DNA of 64,000 nucleotides from an uncultured Bacteroides sp. (GTDB lineage: Bacteria; Bacteroidota; Bacteroidia; Cytophagales; Cyclobacteriaceae): contig CABHOV010000089.1 in NCBI GenBank assembly GCA_902168185.1, positions 1 to 64,000 of the forward strand, given 5' to 3'. Position 1 is the first letter of the stretch; each line of letters begins with the position of its first letter. A program made the translations under genes and the position numbers. This document shows positions 24,843 through 33,715 of the stretch, piece by piece. Under the pieces are notes generated by a model that worked only from the letters and a program-made list of their open reading frames with translations, made no database searches and was not told the origin of the DNA.

Positions 24843-26291
24843 ATGCGAAAAGGAGACGTAATCGAAAATCTTGTCGTTGAAACCATGGCTTCTGAAGGCA
24901 AATGCGTTTCGCACATTGAAGGAAAAGTGATCTTTTTACAAGGTGGAGCACCTGGTGACACTGTAGACGCCCGGCTCACCAAGATCAAAAGCAGTTTTCT
25001 GGAAGGAACCGTAACCGCTGTTAAGAAATTTTCTGCCGACCGTGAAACTCCTTTTTGTATACACTTTGGTTTATGTGGCGGTTGCTCATGGCAACATATC
25101 AACTATGCAACGCAGTTGCTATACAAACAAAAACAGGTAGTCGATAACCTTGAAAGAATCGGGGGGCTTGAGCTTCCTGCTATTAACCCAATTGTGGGAT
25201 CAACGAAAACAAGATTCTATCGCAACAAGCTTGACTATACATTTTCTGCGCAGCGTTGGTTAACAAAAGAGGAGCTTGCTACCCGCAAAGCGCAATCACC
25301 TGATGGCTGGATTGAAGATTTACATACTGCAGATGATGTCGCTTTGGGATATCATATTCCACGTAAGTATGATTTGGTATTTGATGTAAAGGAATGCCAT
25401 CTGCAACCTGATCCTTCCAATGCTATACGTCTTGCAGTGAGAGACGAAGCTGTTAAATCATCGATCCCGTTTTTTGATCTGCGCAAGCAAATTGGATTTC
25501 TGCGTACCGTTACAATTCGCACCGCGAATACAGGCGAGACCATGATCATTCTGCAAGTGACATACGATAAAATGGAATGGATCGAAAAGATTTTACATCG
25601 ACTCGAAAAAGATTTTCCACAAGTCACCTCTTTCAATTATGTTATTAACGGAAAGAAGAATGATACCTTCAGCGATCTGAATATAGTTTGCTGGAAGGGC
25701 AATCCCTATATAACGGAATCTATGCCGAAGCCCGATGGATCGGGAACACTTCAGTTTCGTGTTGGTCCGAAATCATTTTATCAAACCAACTCCGATCAGG
25801 CTTTCGAACTCTATAAGATTGCATGGCAGATGGCCGAGTTAAAAGGCGATGAACTGGTATACGATCTATATACTGGCACCGGTACCATTGCAAACTTTGT
25901 TGCCGGGCAGGCAAAGAAAGTTATAGGACTTGAATATGTAGCGGCTGCTATTGAGGATGCAAAAGTAAATTCACAGATCAACAACGTTAGTAATACTGAT
26001 TTTTATGCAGGGGATATAAAAGATCTTCTCGATGATAATTTCCTGGATCAACATGGAAGACCCGATACAATTATTACCGATCCACCACGTGCCGGTATGC
26101 ATGAAGATGTATGCAGAATGTTACTAAAGGCTGCGCCGAAGAAGATCGTATATGTGAGTTGTAACCCTGCAACACAAGCTCGCGATCTGAAAATGCTTTC
26201 CGAGAAATATACTATCGTTGCTGTGCAGCCGGTAGATATGTTTCCACATACCATGCACGTAGAAAATGTAGTGAGTCTGGTGCGAAAATAA
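24843..26291 (+). CDS. rlmD: 23S rRNA (uracil-C5)-methyltransferase RlmD
   Basis: 482 residues from the ATG at 24843; an upstream ATG-less extension is rejected. The N-terminal TRAM domain (about 5-60) is followed by the iron-sulfur cysteines C72, C78, C81 (CIHFGLCGGC) and C185 (ECHLQPD). The methyltransferase domain has DLYTGTGTIANF, TDPPRAGMHEDV and the catalytic Cys440 in YVSCNPATQARD, which forms the covalent adduct with uracil. The family methylates U1939 of 23S rRNA (RlmD) or related sites (RlmCD in other phyla). Which uridine is used here cannot be told from sequence. Confidence 0.92.
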   Translation: MRKGDVIENLVVETMASEGKCVSHIEGKVIFLQGGAPGDTVDARLTKIKSSFLEGTVTAVKKFSADRETPFCIHFGLCGGCSWQHINYATQLLYKQKQVVDNLERIGGLELPAINPIVGSTKTRFYRNKLDYTFSAQRWLTKEELATRKAQSPDGWIEDLHTADDVALGYHIPRKYDLVFDVKECHLQPDPSNAIRLAVRDEAVKSSIPFFDLRKQIGFLRTVTIRTANTGETMIILQVTYDKMEWIEKILHRLEKDFPQVTSFNYVINGKKNDTFSDLNIVCWKGNPYITESMPKPDGSGTLQFRVGPKSFYQTNSDQAFELYKIAWQMAELKGDELVYDLYTGTGTIANFVAGQAKKVIGLEYVAAAIEDAKVNSQINNVSNTDFYAGDIKDLLDDNFLDQHGRPDTIITDPPRAGMHEDVCRMLLKAAPKKIVYVSCNPATQARDLKMLSEKYTIVAVQPVDMFPHTMHVENVVSLVRK

Positions 26292-26581
26292 CGTTTATCG
26301 GCGGGCCGTAGCTGTACGTGCTAAAGAGTGGTTTAAAAATATTCAAGAGTAACCATTGTAACTCATGTTGACTGATTCATCGCGTAATTGTAGCGGTTGT
26401 CGCTTCTGCTTTTAACCATTGGTAATTATATATATTCTGATTTCAGCTCTTTAGAATAAGTGGAAAGTCTTTGATTGATCTGACATCCCGCTACCAAACA
26501 CTTGTTATAAAAATTTTTTAGTGATTCTTCTTGAATCCTTCCTGCAAAACTCTCAACATCGCTTTTTGAAATTTTAAGGCC

Positions 26582-27904
26582 ATGCGACAGAAGTTATTAA
26601 GTGAAGGTGCAAAGGAGCTGAGCTACGAGATCCGCGAGATCGTGAAGAAGGCTGATCTGCTAAAAAAGCTTGGTGTAAACATCACGTGGGAGAACATTGG
26701 TGACCCGATTCAGAAGCATCATAAACTTCCGCAGTGGATTAAGGATATCATTTCTGATATGATGAAACAGGATGATACCTATAGCTACTGCCCATCGAAG
26801 GGTATGTTGGAAACCCGTGAGTTCCTGGCCAAGCAAACCAACGCCATGGGCGGTGTACAGATTACAGCAGATGATATTTGCTTCTTCAACGGATTAGGCG
26901 ATGCTATATCAAAAGCATATCAGTTCATTTCAAGAACATCACGCGTCATCGGTCCATCACCTGCATATTCAACACACTCCAGTGCTGAAGCTGCACACGC
27001 TGCGCACGAACCGCTTACCTATAAACTTGATCCTAATAATAAATGGTATCCGGACCTGGATGATTTATACAACAAGGTAAAGTATAACCCGAATGTAGTC
27101 GGTATACTCATTATCAATCCGGACAATCCTACGGGCATGGTATACCCGCTCGAAACGCTGAAGCGGATTGTTGAGATTGCCAAAGAGTTTAACTTGTTCC
27201 TGCTGGCAGATGAGATATATATCAATATAACCTATAACGGAGCGCGTGCATATTCTCTTGCTGAGATCATTGAAGATGTACCCGGTATATCCATGAAGGG
27301 TATATCAAAAGAATTGCCGTGGCCCGGCTCGCGCTGTGGCTGGATGGAATATTATAACCGTGATAAAGACGAGGACTTCAACAGATTTTGCCAGGCACTC
27401 GATAATGCCAAGATGATCGAAGTATGTTCTACTAAGCTTCCGCAGTTAACTATACCCAAGATTTTTGGTGATCCGCGCTTCAAAGTATACCGCGAAGAGA
27501 CAAACCGGAATATAGGTAAGAGGAGCAAGATCATTTCAGATATACTCAGCACTGTTCCGCAGCTTACGTTTAATGAAACGTTCGGTGCATTCTATAACAC
27601 GATCATTTTCCGCGATGGAAGTTTGAAACCAACACAAAAATTAGCGATCGGCAATGAACAAATCAGTAAACTGGTAAGCAGTTGGGTAAACAATGCAGAT
27701 GGTTCACCGAAAACAGATATAGCCCTCGACAAGCGTTTTGTATATCACCTGCTCGCAGCGAAAGGCGTTTGCGTTGTTCCTATTTCATCTTTCTGTTCCG
27801 AGTTGCAAGGCTTCCGCGTGACGTTACTGGAAGAAGATGAAGAAACACTGGCCAAAACGTTCACAGCGATTCGTGACGGGATCGTTGAATATTTAGAGTC
27901 TTAA
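26582..27904 (+). CDS. Class I/II aminotransferase (alanine aminotransferase-like)
   Basis: 440 residues, PLP fold type I. Key residues are NPDNPTG (179-185), DEIY (210-213), the Schiff-base lysine K243 in SMKGISKELPWPGSRCGW, and FRVTLLEEDEETL near the end with the substrate-carboxylate arginine. The extended N-terminus and the KELPWPGSRCGWMEYYNRD block fit the alanine/pyruvate-type aminotransferases of Bacteroidota. Location next to branched-chain genes raises the possibility that it feeds valine/alanine exchange, but a 190-base gap and a permease separate it from that locus. Confidence 0.88.
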   Translation: MRQKLLSEGAKELSYEIREIVKKADLLKKLGVNITWENIGDPIQKHHKLPQWIKDIISDMMKQDDTYSYCPSKGMLETREFLAKQTNAMGGVQITADDICFFNGLGDAISKAYQFISRTSRVIGPSPAYSTHSSAEAAHAAHEPLTYKLDPNNKWYPDLDDLYNKVKYNPNVVGILIINPDNPTGMVYPLETLKRIVEIAKEFNLFLLADEIYINITYNGARAYSLAEIIEDVPGISMKGISKELPWPGSRCGWMEYYNRDKDEDFNRFCQALDNAKMIEVCSTKLPQLTIPKIFGDPRFKVYREETNRNIGKRSKIISDILSTVPQLTFNETFGAFYNTIIFRDGSLKPTQKLAIGNEQISKLVSSWVNNADGSPKTDIALDKRFVYHLLAAKGVCVVPISSFCSELQGFRVTLLEEDEETLAKTFTAIRDGIVEYLES

Positions 27905-27933
27905 TCTTTAATATCTCAAGTCTTAAATCCTTT

Positions 27934-27967
27934 CTGCCGCAGATTTTTATCCTGAAATCTGCGGTAG
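27934..27967. repeat. Short inverted-repeat member of the CTGCG/CGCAG family
   Basis: CCGCAGATTT (27937-27946) and AAATCTGCGG (27955-27964) form a perfect 10-bp inverted repeat with an 8-base loop, extendable to 12 of 13. The arm is the same sequence that bounds the element at 38359. It sits 30 bases after a stop codon and may also act as a weak terminator, though no T-run follows. Confidence 0.6.
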
Positions 27968-28049
27968 AAACCTTTCCGAAATCGAACACCTTGATCTGAT
28001 AGCGGACGACTTTTTAGTCAAAAAGCCCCCTTTTGTCCTGATTTAGCAA

Positions 28050-28065
28050 TGGTACGACCTTTGTC
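28050..28065 (+). promoter_or_regulatory. Sigma-54-like -24/-12 element upstream of the second permease
   Basis: TGGTACG-ACCT-TTGTC has GG-N10-G spacing and four of five consensus positions in the -12 half. It ends 29 bases before the ATG. The bases that follow (CATAG) are the same as after the element of the paralogue at 18395-18410. Confidence 0.38.
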
Positions 28066-28093
28066 ATAGAACCAGTCAAACCAATTCCGTGGT

Positions 28094-30559
28094 ATGATCA
28101 AGTATTACATTCTTCTGTTTGTCCGTAACATTAAGCGTCAAAAATTATTCTCTGCGATTAACCTCCTGGGCTTGACTGCTGGTATCGTCAGCACGCTGCT
28201 CATATATCTATATGTACAGCACGAGTTCAGCTACGATCGCTTTCATAAAAATGGTGACCATATTTATCGGATCAATCAAACCTTTATCTGGGGTGAAAAA
28301 GATGACAAACAGTTTGCTTCGCTTGGCCCTGGCGTTGCGTATGCATTAAATGCTGAGATTCCCGAAATAAAAGAAGTGACGCGTGTACAGCCTCCTGGAA
28401 ATTTTCTGGTGACTTATGCTGATAACAAAGAAGACATTAAGGCATTCGATGAATCAAATATACTGGCGGTTGATTCAAATTTCTTTCGTGTATTCACTTT
28501 TCCGTTGCTTAAAGGCGATATAAACACGGCGTTGCAAAAGCCGCACTCTGCTATACTTACCGAATCAACAGCGCGAAAATATTTTGGAACAAATGAAGCA
28601 CTTGGTAAACTTCTGCAAGTTGGAAGTGACAGCGCGAAGGAAACGTATGAAGTAACGGCCGTTGTTCAGGATGTTCCGGATAACTCCTACATACAATTTG
28701 ATATACTGGTATCGATGAACAGTTTTCCGAAGGTGATGCGTGCGAACGATCTTTGGCTTTGGACAACCTTCGAAACTTTTGTACTACTTGATGAACGTGC
28801 TACAATAGCAGCATTGGAAAGCAAGCTTCCGGCCCTTCCAAGGAAGTATGCTGAAGGAACCTTGCAGCGCGTCATGAATCAGTCGTTTGATGACTATATA
28901 AAAACCGGTAAAAAGTGGGAACTCTTTGTTCAGCCGTTTACATCTATACATCTACATTCTACCAATGTATATAACCGGCTTAACAACGTTGGAAATATTA
29001 CAACGGTATATACTTTAATAGGTGTGGAGGTTTTGATCATCCTGTTATCGTGTATCAACTTTATGAATCTTTCTACGGCACAGTATACACGTAGAATAAA
29101 AGAATCGAGCCTGCGGAAAATTATGGGCTCCGATAAATTGCAGCTGGCGCTGCATTTTTTCTCAGAAGCATTTATGTTCTGTTGTCTCGCAGCGTTGATA
29201 AGCCTGGGACTGGTGCAAATCCTTCTTCCATTCTTTAATGTCCTTACCGGCAACGATCTGAAACTGAACCTGCTTCGTCATCAGGATATACTTTGGGTAC
29301 TGCTCGGATTGATTGTAGTGATGAGTTTATTATCCGGAAGTTACCCGGCTATATTCCTGAGTAAATTCTCACCTGTGGAGGCGATGAAAGGAAAATTACG
29401 CACTGGTAAACAAGGTAAAACTTTACGAAACGGACTGGTAACATTTCAATTCGTAATCTCAATGGTATTGATTGTTTGCACGATTGTAGTCTTTCAACAG
29501 ATCAGATTTTTAGCACAGAAGGACATCGGGTTCAACCGCGAAAATCTCCTGGTTGTAAGCCGTGTCGAACGCATAAACGATAAAGAGACATTTATACATT
29601 CACTGGGAAATATATCCGGTGTGCAGGAGGCTTCATGGTGTAGTGCTGTGCCCCCCTATATTCAGGATGGGGATCAATTCAGTGCCGAAGGCTCAGGTGG
29701 AAAGATTACGCCATTGAATTATGTGAAGGCTGATGAGAAGTATATACCAACCTTAAACCTGGATCTTAAAATAGGTCGTAATTTTTCCAAGGATGTACCG
29801 GCTGATAAAAACAGGGTTATCATAAACGAGTCGGCCGCAGAAGCTTTAGGTTGGAATATTGACGAAAGTGTGATTGGAAAAAAAATAGATTATCCGGGTC
29901 GCGAGCAATATGAAGTGATTGGCATTGTTCGTGATTTTAATTACTGGTCGTTGAATCAGCCGATTCAACCCATGGCTATATTTCATATCAATAGCAATAT
30001 GTTTACCGTAGGTGAACAAAGTGCAGTCTTGCGCATTGCACCTGACAATACAACTGCACTGAATGCATTAGTTGCTTCTGTAGAAAAAGATTGGAAACAG
30101 TATGCCGGTAACAATCCATTTCAATACAATTTCGTAGATGATTCCTTTGAAAGAAATTTTCAGTCTGAAGAAAAGTTTGGTCACGCCCTCACTGTATTTG
30201 CCGGGTTGGCAATCCTGATTGCTTGCTTCGGCTTACTGGGTATGATTATCTATACTGTAGAGCAACGCACCAAGGAAATTGGTATACGCAAAGTCGTAGG
30301 TGCTTCGGTATGGAGTATATGGTTGTTGGTGGTAAAAGATTATACATTACTTATAGTCACTGCGATTGTAGTAAGTACACCGTTATGCCTTTGGGGACTG
30401 AATACCTGGCTTGAAGGATTCCAATACAAGGTACAAATCTCTCCCTGGGCGTTTATCATTGCAGGTGGGGGAATAATAATTACAGCGTTAGCGATTACAA
30501 GCTATCATGTTATTAGAGCCGCGCTTACGAATCCCGTTACAGTTTTGAAAGATGAGTAG
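28094..30559 (+). CDS. FtsX/MacB-type ABC transporter permease (orphan)
   Basis: 821 residues, same architecture as the permease at 15996: N-terminal helix (SAINLLGLTAGIVSTLLIYL), periplasmic MacB_PCD domain with YDRFHKNGDHIYRIN, an FtsX block with RRIKESSLRKIMGSDKLQLA and LSGSYPAIFLSKFSPVEAMK, a second periplasmic domain, and a last block with QRTKEIGIRKVVGASVWSIW. PVTVLKDE is the typical C-terminal end. No ATPase partner lies nearby. Such permeases are often under stress-responsive sigma-54-type control in Bacteroidota, consistent with the element upstream. Confidence 0.92.
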   Translation: MIKYYILLFVRNIKRQKLFSAINLLGLTAGIVSTLLIYLYVQHEFSYDRFHKNGDHIYRINQTFIWGEKDDKQFASLGPGVAYALNAEIPEIKEVTRVQPPGNFLVTYADNKEDIKAFDESNILAVDSNFFRVFTFPLLKGDINTALQKPHSAILTESTARKYFGTNEALGKLLQVGSDSAKETYEVTAVVQDVPDNSYIQFDILVSMNSFPKVMRANDLWLWTTFETFVLLDERATIAALESKLPALPRKYAEGTLQRVMNQSFDDYIKTGKKWELFVQPFTSIHLHSTNVYNRLNNVGNITTVYTLIGVEVLIILLSCINFMNLSTAQYTRRIKESSLRKIMGSDKLQLALHFFSEAFMFCCLAALISLGLVQILLPFFNVLTGNDLKLNLLRHQDILWVLLGLIVVMSLLSGSYPAIFLSKFSPVEAMKGKLRTGKQGKTLRNGLVTFQFVISMVLIVCTIVVFQQIRFLAQKDIGFNRENLLVVSRVERINDKETFIHSLGNISGVQEASWCSAVPPYIQDGDQFSAEGSGGKITPLNYVKADEKYIPTLNLDLKIGRNFSKDVPADKNRVIINESAAEALGWNIDESVIGKKIDYPGREQYEVIGIVRDFNYWSLNQPIQPMAIFHINSNMFTVGEQSAVLRIAPDNTTALNALVASVEKDWKQYAGNNPFQYNFVDDSFERNFQSEEKFGHALTVFAGLAILIACFGLLGMIIYTVEQRTKEIGIRKVVGASVWSIWLLVVKDYTLLIVTAIVVSTPLCLWGLNTWLEGFQYKVQISPWAFIIAGGGIIITALAITSYHVIRAALTNPVTVLKDE

Positions 30560-30734
30560 CCTATATATAGCGTGAAATATATAGTTATGGCAGCTGAATA
30601 TTGGACAGGGATGAATAGGACAGGAGCTCAAATGTAGAGGGTGCGATGTGTTTTTCAGACTACATAACGAACGCCTGTAAGTAGTAGCTAACATTCGTTT
30701 TTAGCGAAATTTTCAAATATTTTTTACGTTTCGC

Positions 30735-30756
30735 TTGAATAGTAATTGATTATTTG
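30735..30756 (+). promoter_or_regulatory. Candidate promoter of the ilv leader
   Basis: TTG at 30735-30737 and ATTATTTG at 30749-30756 resemble -33/-7 elements with short spacing. A start near 30765 would place the leader-peptide ATG about 20 bases into the transcript. Weak by itself. The 225 bases between 30560 and here show nothing else. Confidence 0.3.
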
Positions 30757-30782
30757 TGACAATTGTACTCGCACAGAATTTT

Positions 30783-30905
30783 ATGATGAACAATCAACAA
30801 ATCACCGAACGCTTGTTAAACTCTACGGAGTTGAGCAGCTTCACTGTGCTTGTAATTAGTGTGAATATTCTACTTGTCAAACCCGCGGGGGCGATAGTGA
30901 TATAG
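30783..30905 (+). CDS. Branched-chain-rich leader peptide of the ilv operon (attenuation)
   Basis: A 40-codon ORF (ATG-ATG start, TAG stop at 30903-30905). Sixteen residues are Val, Leu or Ile, and residues 22-32 (VLVISVNILLV) contain nine of them. The end is KPAGAIVI. It is followed 24 bases later by a strong intrinsic terminator and then by ilvE. Composition, position and structure match the function of the enterobacterial IlvL-type leader: when charged Val/Leu/Ile tRNAs are scarce the ribosome stalls in the VLVISVNILLV run and leaves the antiterminator free. No sequence homology to IlvL is claimed. The peptide probably has no function beyond its translation. Confidence 0.8.
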   Translation: MMNNQQITERLLNSTELSSFTVLVISVNILLVKPAGAIVI

Positions 30906-30937
30906 CATTTTTAAAAAGAACATCACAGACCGCCCCG
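30886..30937 (+). promoter_or_regulatory. Candidate antiterminator pairing in the ilv leader
   Basis: CGGGGGCG at 30886-30893 (leader codons 35-37) can pair with CGCCCCG at 30931-30937, giving seven G-C-rich pairs with one bulged G. The second partner is the left arm of the terminator, so the two structures exclude each other. A ribosome at the leader stop codon would cover the first partner and allow termination. Confidence 0.55.
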
Positions 30938-30960
30938 ATAGCCTCGGGGCGGTTTTGTTT
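30929..30960 (+). terminator. Attenuator terminator upstream of ilvE
   Basis: ACCGCCCCGA (30929-30938) pairs perfectly with TCGGGGCGGT (30944-30953) across a 5-base loop and runs into TTTGTTT. It lies between the leader peptide and ilvE and 370 bases past the upstream permease gene, so it is better explained as attenuator than as terminator of that gene. Confidence 0.85.
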
Positions 30961-30973
30961 TATATAGTAAACT

Positions 30974-30989
30974 ACAAACTAACAGTTGT
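30974..30989 (+). promoter_or_regulatory. Block shared with the leuC leader, ilv copy
   Basis: ACAAACTAACAGTTGT, 21 bases after the terminator stem and 5 bases before the ilvE ATG. It differs at one base from 40575-40590, which lies 22 bases after the corresponding hairpin of leuC. Function unknown; it could be part of the antiterminated RNA fold or a translation-initiation element. Confidence 0.5.
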
Positions 30990-30993
30990 AAAT

Positions 30994-31881
30994 ATGTACT
31001 ACACGAAAGACACGATCTTGTTCCTGAATGGTAAGTTCATAAAGGCTGTCGATGCGCATACGGATTTGTATAGTCAATCGCTCCATTATGGATTTGGCGC
31101 TTTCGAAGGGATTCGTGCCTATCAGACAATGAACGGTGTAAAAATCTTCAAGGCATATGAACACTTTGAGCGTTTGAAAAAAAGTTGTGCACTGGTAAAC
31201 ATTCCGTTCAACTACGAGACAGAAGAACTTATACAGATCGCATATCAACTGTTAGAAAAAAATGATATGGGTGATGCGTATATCCGGCCGTTAGTTTACT
31301 GTGGTCCGAATATGCAACTCACGCATACCGATGAAGTATACCTGATGATGTGTACATGGGAATGGGACAAGTATCATGGTGACAAGCAATTGAAAATGTG
31401 TGTGTCATCCTACCAACGCCCCAATCCAAATTCATTGAAGATGGAAGCGAAAGTTACTGGTCATTATGTAAACTCTATACTGGCAACAAGTGAAGCAAAA
31501 GTAAGAGGCTATGATGAAGCCTTGATGCTCGACATGAATGGCTTTGTTGCTGAAGCTCCCGGAGCAAATTTCTTTTTGGAAAAAGACGGAGTGCTCTATA
31601 CCCCCTCTCTTGGACATATACTTCCAGGTATAACGCGTCAGACTGTGATGAACATTTGCCGCGAGTTAGATATACCCGTAAAGGAAAAACAGATAAAAGT
31701 AGAAGAACTTGAATCAGCAGACAGCGCATTCCTGTGTGGTACAGCTGCTGAAATAGTAGGCATTGAATCGATCGATGCCAAGCCATTTAAAAAAGAATGG
31801 TTCGACAGCTTAGGCGCAACGGTACAAGAAGCATATAAATGCCAAGTGCTCGAAAAATCATTTAGCTACGTCATCATCTAA
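30994..31881 (+). CDS. ilvE: Branched-chain amino acid aminotransferase (class IV)
   Basis: 295 residues from the ATG at 30994. A TTG 13 codons upstream lies in the attenuator and is not the start. Class IV PLP fold: HYGFGAFEGIRAYQT (31-45) binds the substrate side, K153 in EAKVTGHYVNSILA is the PLP lysine, and GFVAEAPGANFFL and TRQTVMNICRELDI bind the phosphate. It performs the last step of Val, Leu and Ile synthesis with glutamate as donor. First structural gene of the ilv operon, directly controlled by the attenuator. A second, different BCAT is encoded at 63305. Confidence 0.94.
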   Translation: MYYTKDTILFLNGKFIKAVDAHTDLYSQSLHYGFGAFEGIRAYQTMNGVKIFKAYEHFERLKKSCALVNIPFNYETEELIQIAYQLLEKNDMGDAYIRPLVYCGPNMQLTHTDEVYLMMCTWEWDKYHGDKQLKMCVSSYQRPNPNSLKMEAKVTGHYVNSILATSEAKVRGYDEALMLDMNGFVAEAPGANFFLEKDGVLYTPSLGHILPGITRQTVMNICRELDIPVKEKQIKVEELESADSAFLCGTAAEIVGIESIDAKPFKKEWFDSLGATVQEAYKCQVLEKSFSYVII

Positions 31882-31903
31882 ACAACCAGATGTCCGTGGA
31901 TAG

Positions 31904-31981
31904 GGAGTATCCTTCGGGGTACTCCTATATCTGCGAGATGATAAAAACAAAATGCGAAAACATCCCGAATGTTAGCGGGAT
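31904..31981 (+). other. Two hairpins in the ilvE-ilvD gap
   Basis: GGAGTATCC (31904-31912) and GGGTACTCC (31917-31925) enclose TTCG, which gives a C(UUCG)G tetraloop, one of the most stable RNA loops. ATCCCG (31962-31967) pairs with CGGGAT (31976-31981). Neither is followed directly by a T-run, so RNA stabilisation or processing is more likely than termination. Confidence 0.6.
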
Positions 31982-32029
31982 ACGAATCTGAAGGGAAGAA
32001 TTTTTTAAACTTAATCATTAACCAATAAC

Positions 32030-33715
32030 GTGAGTAAAGAACTAAATAAGTACAGCAAGACATTAACGCAAGATCCAACCTTGCCTGCTGCACAAGCGAT
32101 GCTATACGGAATCGGGCTTACCGATGATGACATGCAAAAAGCGCAGGTGGGTATTGTGAGCACTGGCTATGATGGCAACACTTGTAATATGCATTTGAAT
32201 GCACTCGCACAAGATGTAAAAACAGCTGTATGGAGTAATGAACTGGTAGGACTGATTTTCAATACGATCGGTGTAAGCGATGGGATGAGCAACGGTACCG
32301 AAGGTATGCGCTACTCGCTCGTAAGCCGTGAAATTATAGCGGACTCAATTGAGGCTGTATGTGGCGCCCAGTATTATGATGGATTGATCGCAGTAGTAGG
32401 CTGTGATAAAAATATGCCCGGAGCGCTCATCGCGATGGGCCGCTTGAATCGCCCCGCCATTATGGTATATGGTGGAACGATAGCAGGTGGTGACTGGAAA
32501 GGTCAGGAACTGAACATCATCTCTGCTTTTGAAGCATTGGGACAAAAGATGGCAGGCACTATATCTCCAGAAGATTTCAAAGGTATAGTAAAAAATTCAT
32601 GTCCGGGTGCGGGTGCTTGTGGCGGTATGTATACTGCTAACACCATGGCTTCTGCTATAGAAGCACTTGGCATGTCGTTGCCATACTCTTCGTCTAACCC
32701 TGCTGTAAGCAAGGATAAGAAAGAAGAATGTATAGCTTCCGGAAAAGCGATTAAGAATTTACTCGCGCTTGATCTCAAGCCGCATGATATCATGACATTC
32801 AAAGCATTTGAAAATGCAATTACAGTCGTGATGGCGTTAGGTGGGTCAACCAATGCTGTGCTGCATTTGATTGCCATGGCAAAATCTGTGAATGTAAAAA
32901 TTACGCAGGAAGATTTTCAACGTATATCGGATAAGACTCCATTGCTTGCTGACTTCAAGCCAAGCGGTAAATATCTGATGGATGCGTTGCATAAGATCGG
33001 TGGTGTTCCATCGGTGATGAAGTATTTATTGGAACAAGGTTTTCTGCACGGTGATTGTGTAACCGTAACAGGAAAGACAATTGCTGAAAATGTGAAGGAT
33101 GCTCCATCACTTGATTTCGCAAAGCAAGACGTTATATACCCTGTTGAAAATCCACTCAAAGCTACAGCACACTTGCAGATCCTATATGGCAATCTCGCAG
33201 AGAAAGGTTCAGTAGCAAAGATCACAGGTAAAGAAGGGGAGAAGTTTAGCGGTCCTGCTAAAGTTTTTAATGGTGAGTTTGAATTGATTAATGGTATACA
33301 AAGTGGTCGCGTAAAAGCGGGCGATGTAGTCGTCATCCGTTATGTAGGTCCACGGGGTGCACCCGGTATGCCTGAGATGCTGAAGCCTACATCTGCCATT
33401 ATGGGAGCAGGCCTTGGTAAAGCAGTAGCCATGATAACAGACGGACGTTTTTCCGGAGGTTCTCATGGATTTGTTATAGGTCACATTACACCGGAAGCAT
33501 ATGAAGGTGGAGTGATTGCCCTTGTAGAAGAGAATGATCAGATCGAGATCGATGTTCAGAAACATACTATCAACTTGTTGGTAGACGATCAGACGATAGC
33601 CCAACGTAGAGCAGCCTGGAAAAAACCAGCGCTGAATGCCAAGAATGGAATTTTATTGAAGTATGCTAAACAAGTAAAAACTGCAGCTGATGGATGCGTT
33701 ACTGACGAAGACTAA
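32030..33715 (+). CDS. ilvD: Dihydroxy-acid dehydratase
   Basis: 561 residues starting at GTG; an in-frame TAA lies 18 bases upstream, so no earlier start exists. The iron-sulfur ligands are in NTCNMHL (Cys50), GCDKNMPGA (Cys123 region) and [17 protein letters not shown] (Cys193/197 region). [10 protein letters not shown] and [16 protein letters not shown] are further signature blocks. It dehydrates 2,3-dihydroxy-3-methylvalerate and -isovalerate to the 2-oxo acids for Ile and Val/Leu. Its end overlaps ilvB by 26 bases, implying translational coupling. Confidence 0.97.
   Translation: MSKELNKYSKTLTQDPTLPAAQAMLYGIGLTDDDMQKAQVGIVSTGYDGNTCNMHLNALAQDVKTAVWSNELVGLIFNTIGVSDGMSNGTEGMRYSLVSREIIADSIEAVCGAQYYDGLIAVVGCDKNMPGALIAMGRLNRPAIMVYGGTIAGGDWKGQELNIISAFEALGQKMAGTISPEDFKGIVKNSCPGAGACGGMYTANTMASAIEALGMSLPYSSSNPAVSKDKKEECIASGKAIKNLLALDLKPHDIMTFKAFENAITVVMALGGSTNAVLHLIAMAKSVNVKITQEDFQRISDKTPLLADFKPSGKYLMDALHKIGGVPSVMKYLLEQGFLHGDCVTVTGKTIAENVKDAPSLDFAKQDVIYPVENPLKATAHLQILYGNLAEKGSVAKITGKEGEKFSGPAKVFNGEFELINGIQSGRVKAGDVVVIRYVGPRGAPGMPEMLKPTSAIMGAGLGKAVAMITDGRFSGGSHGFVIGHITPEAYEGGVIALVEENDQIEIDVQKHTINLLVDDQTIAQRRAAWKKPALNAKNGILLKYAKQVKTAADGCVTDED

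Noticed and set aside
27934-27967. Terminator after the aminotransferase gene
   Set aside because: Good stem but no T-run on either strand, and its arms match the repeat family, so it was listed as a repeat.
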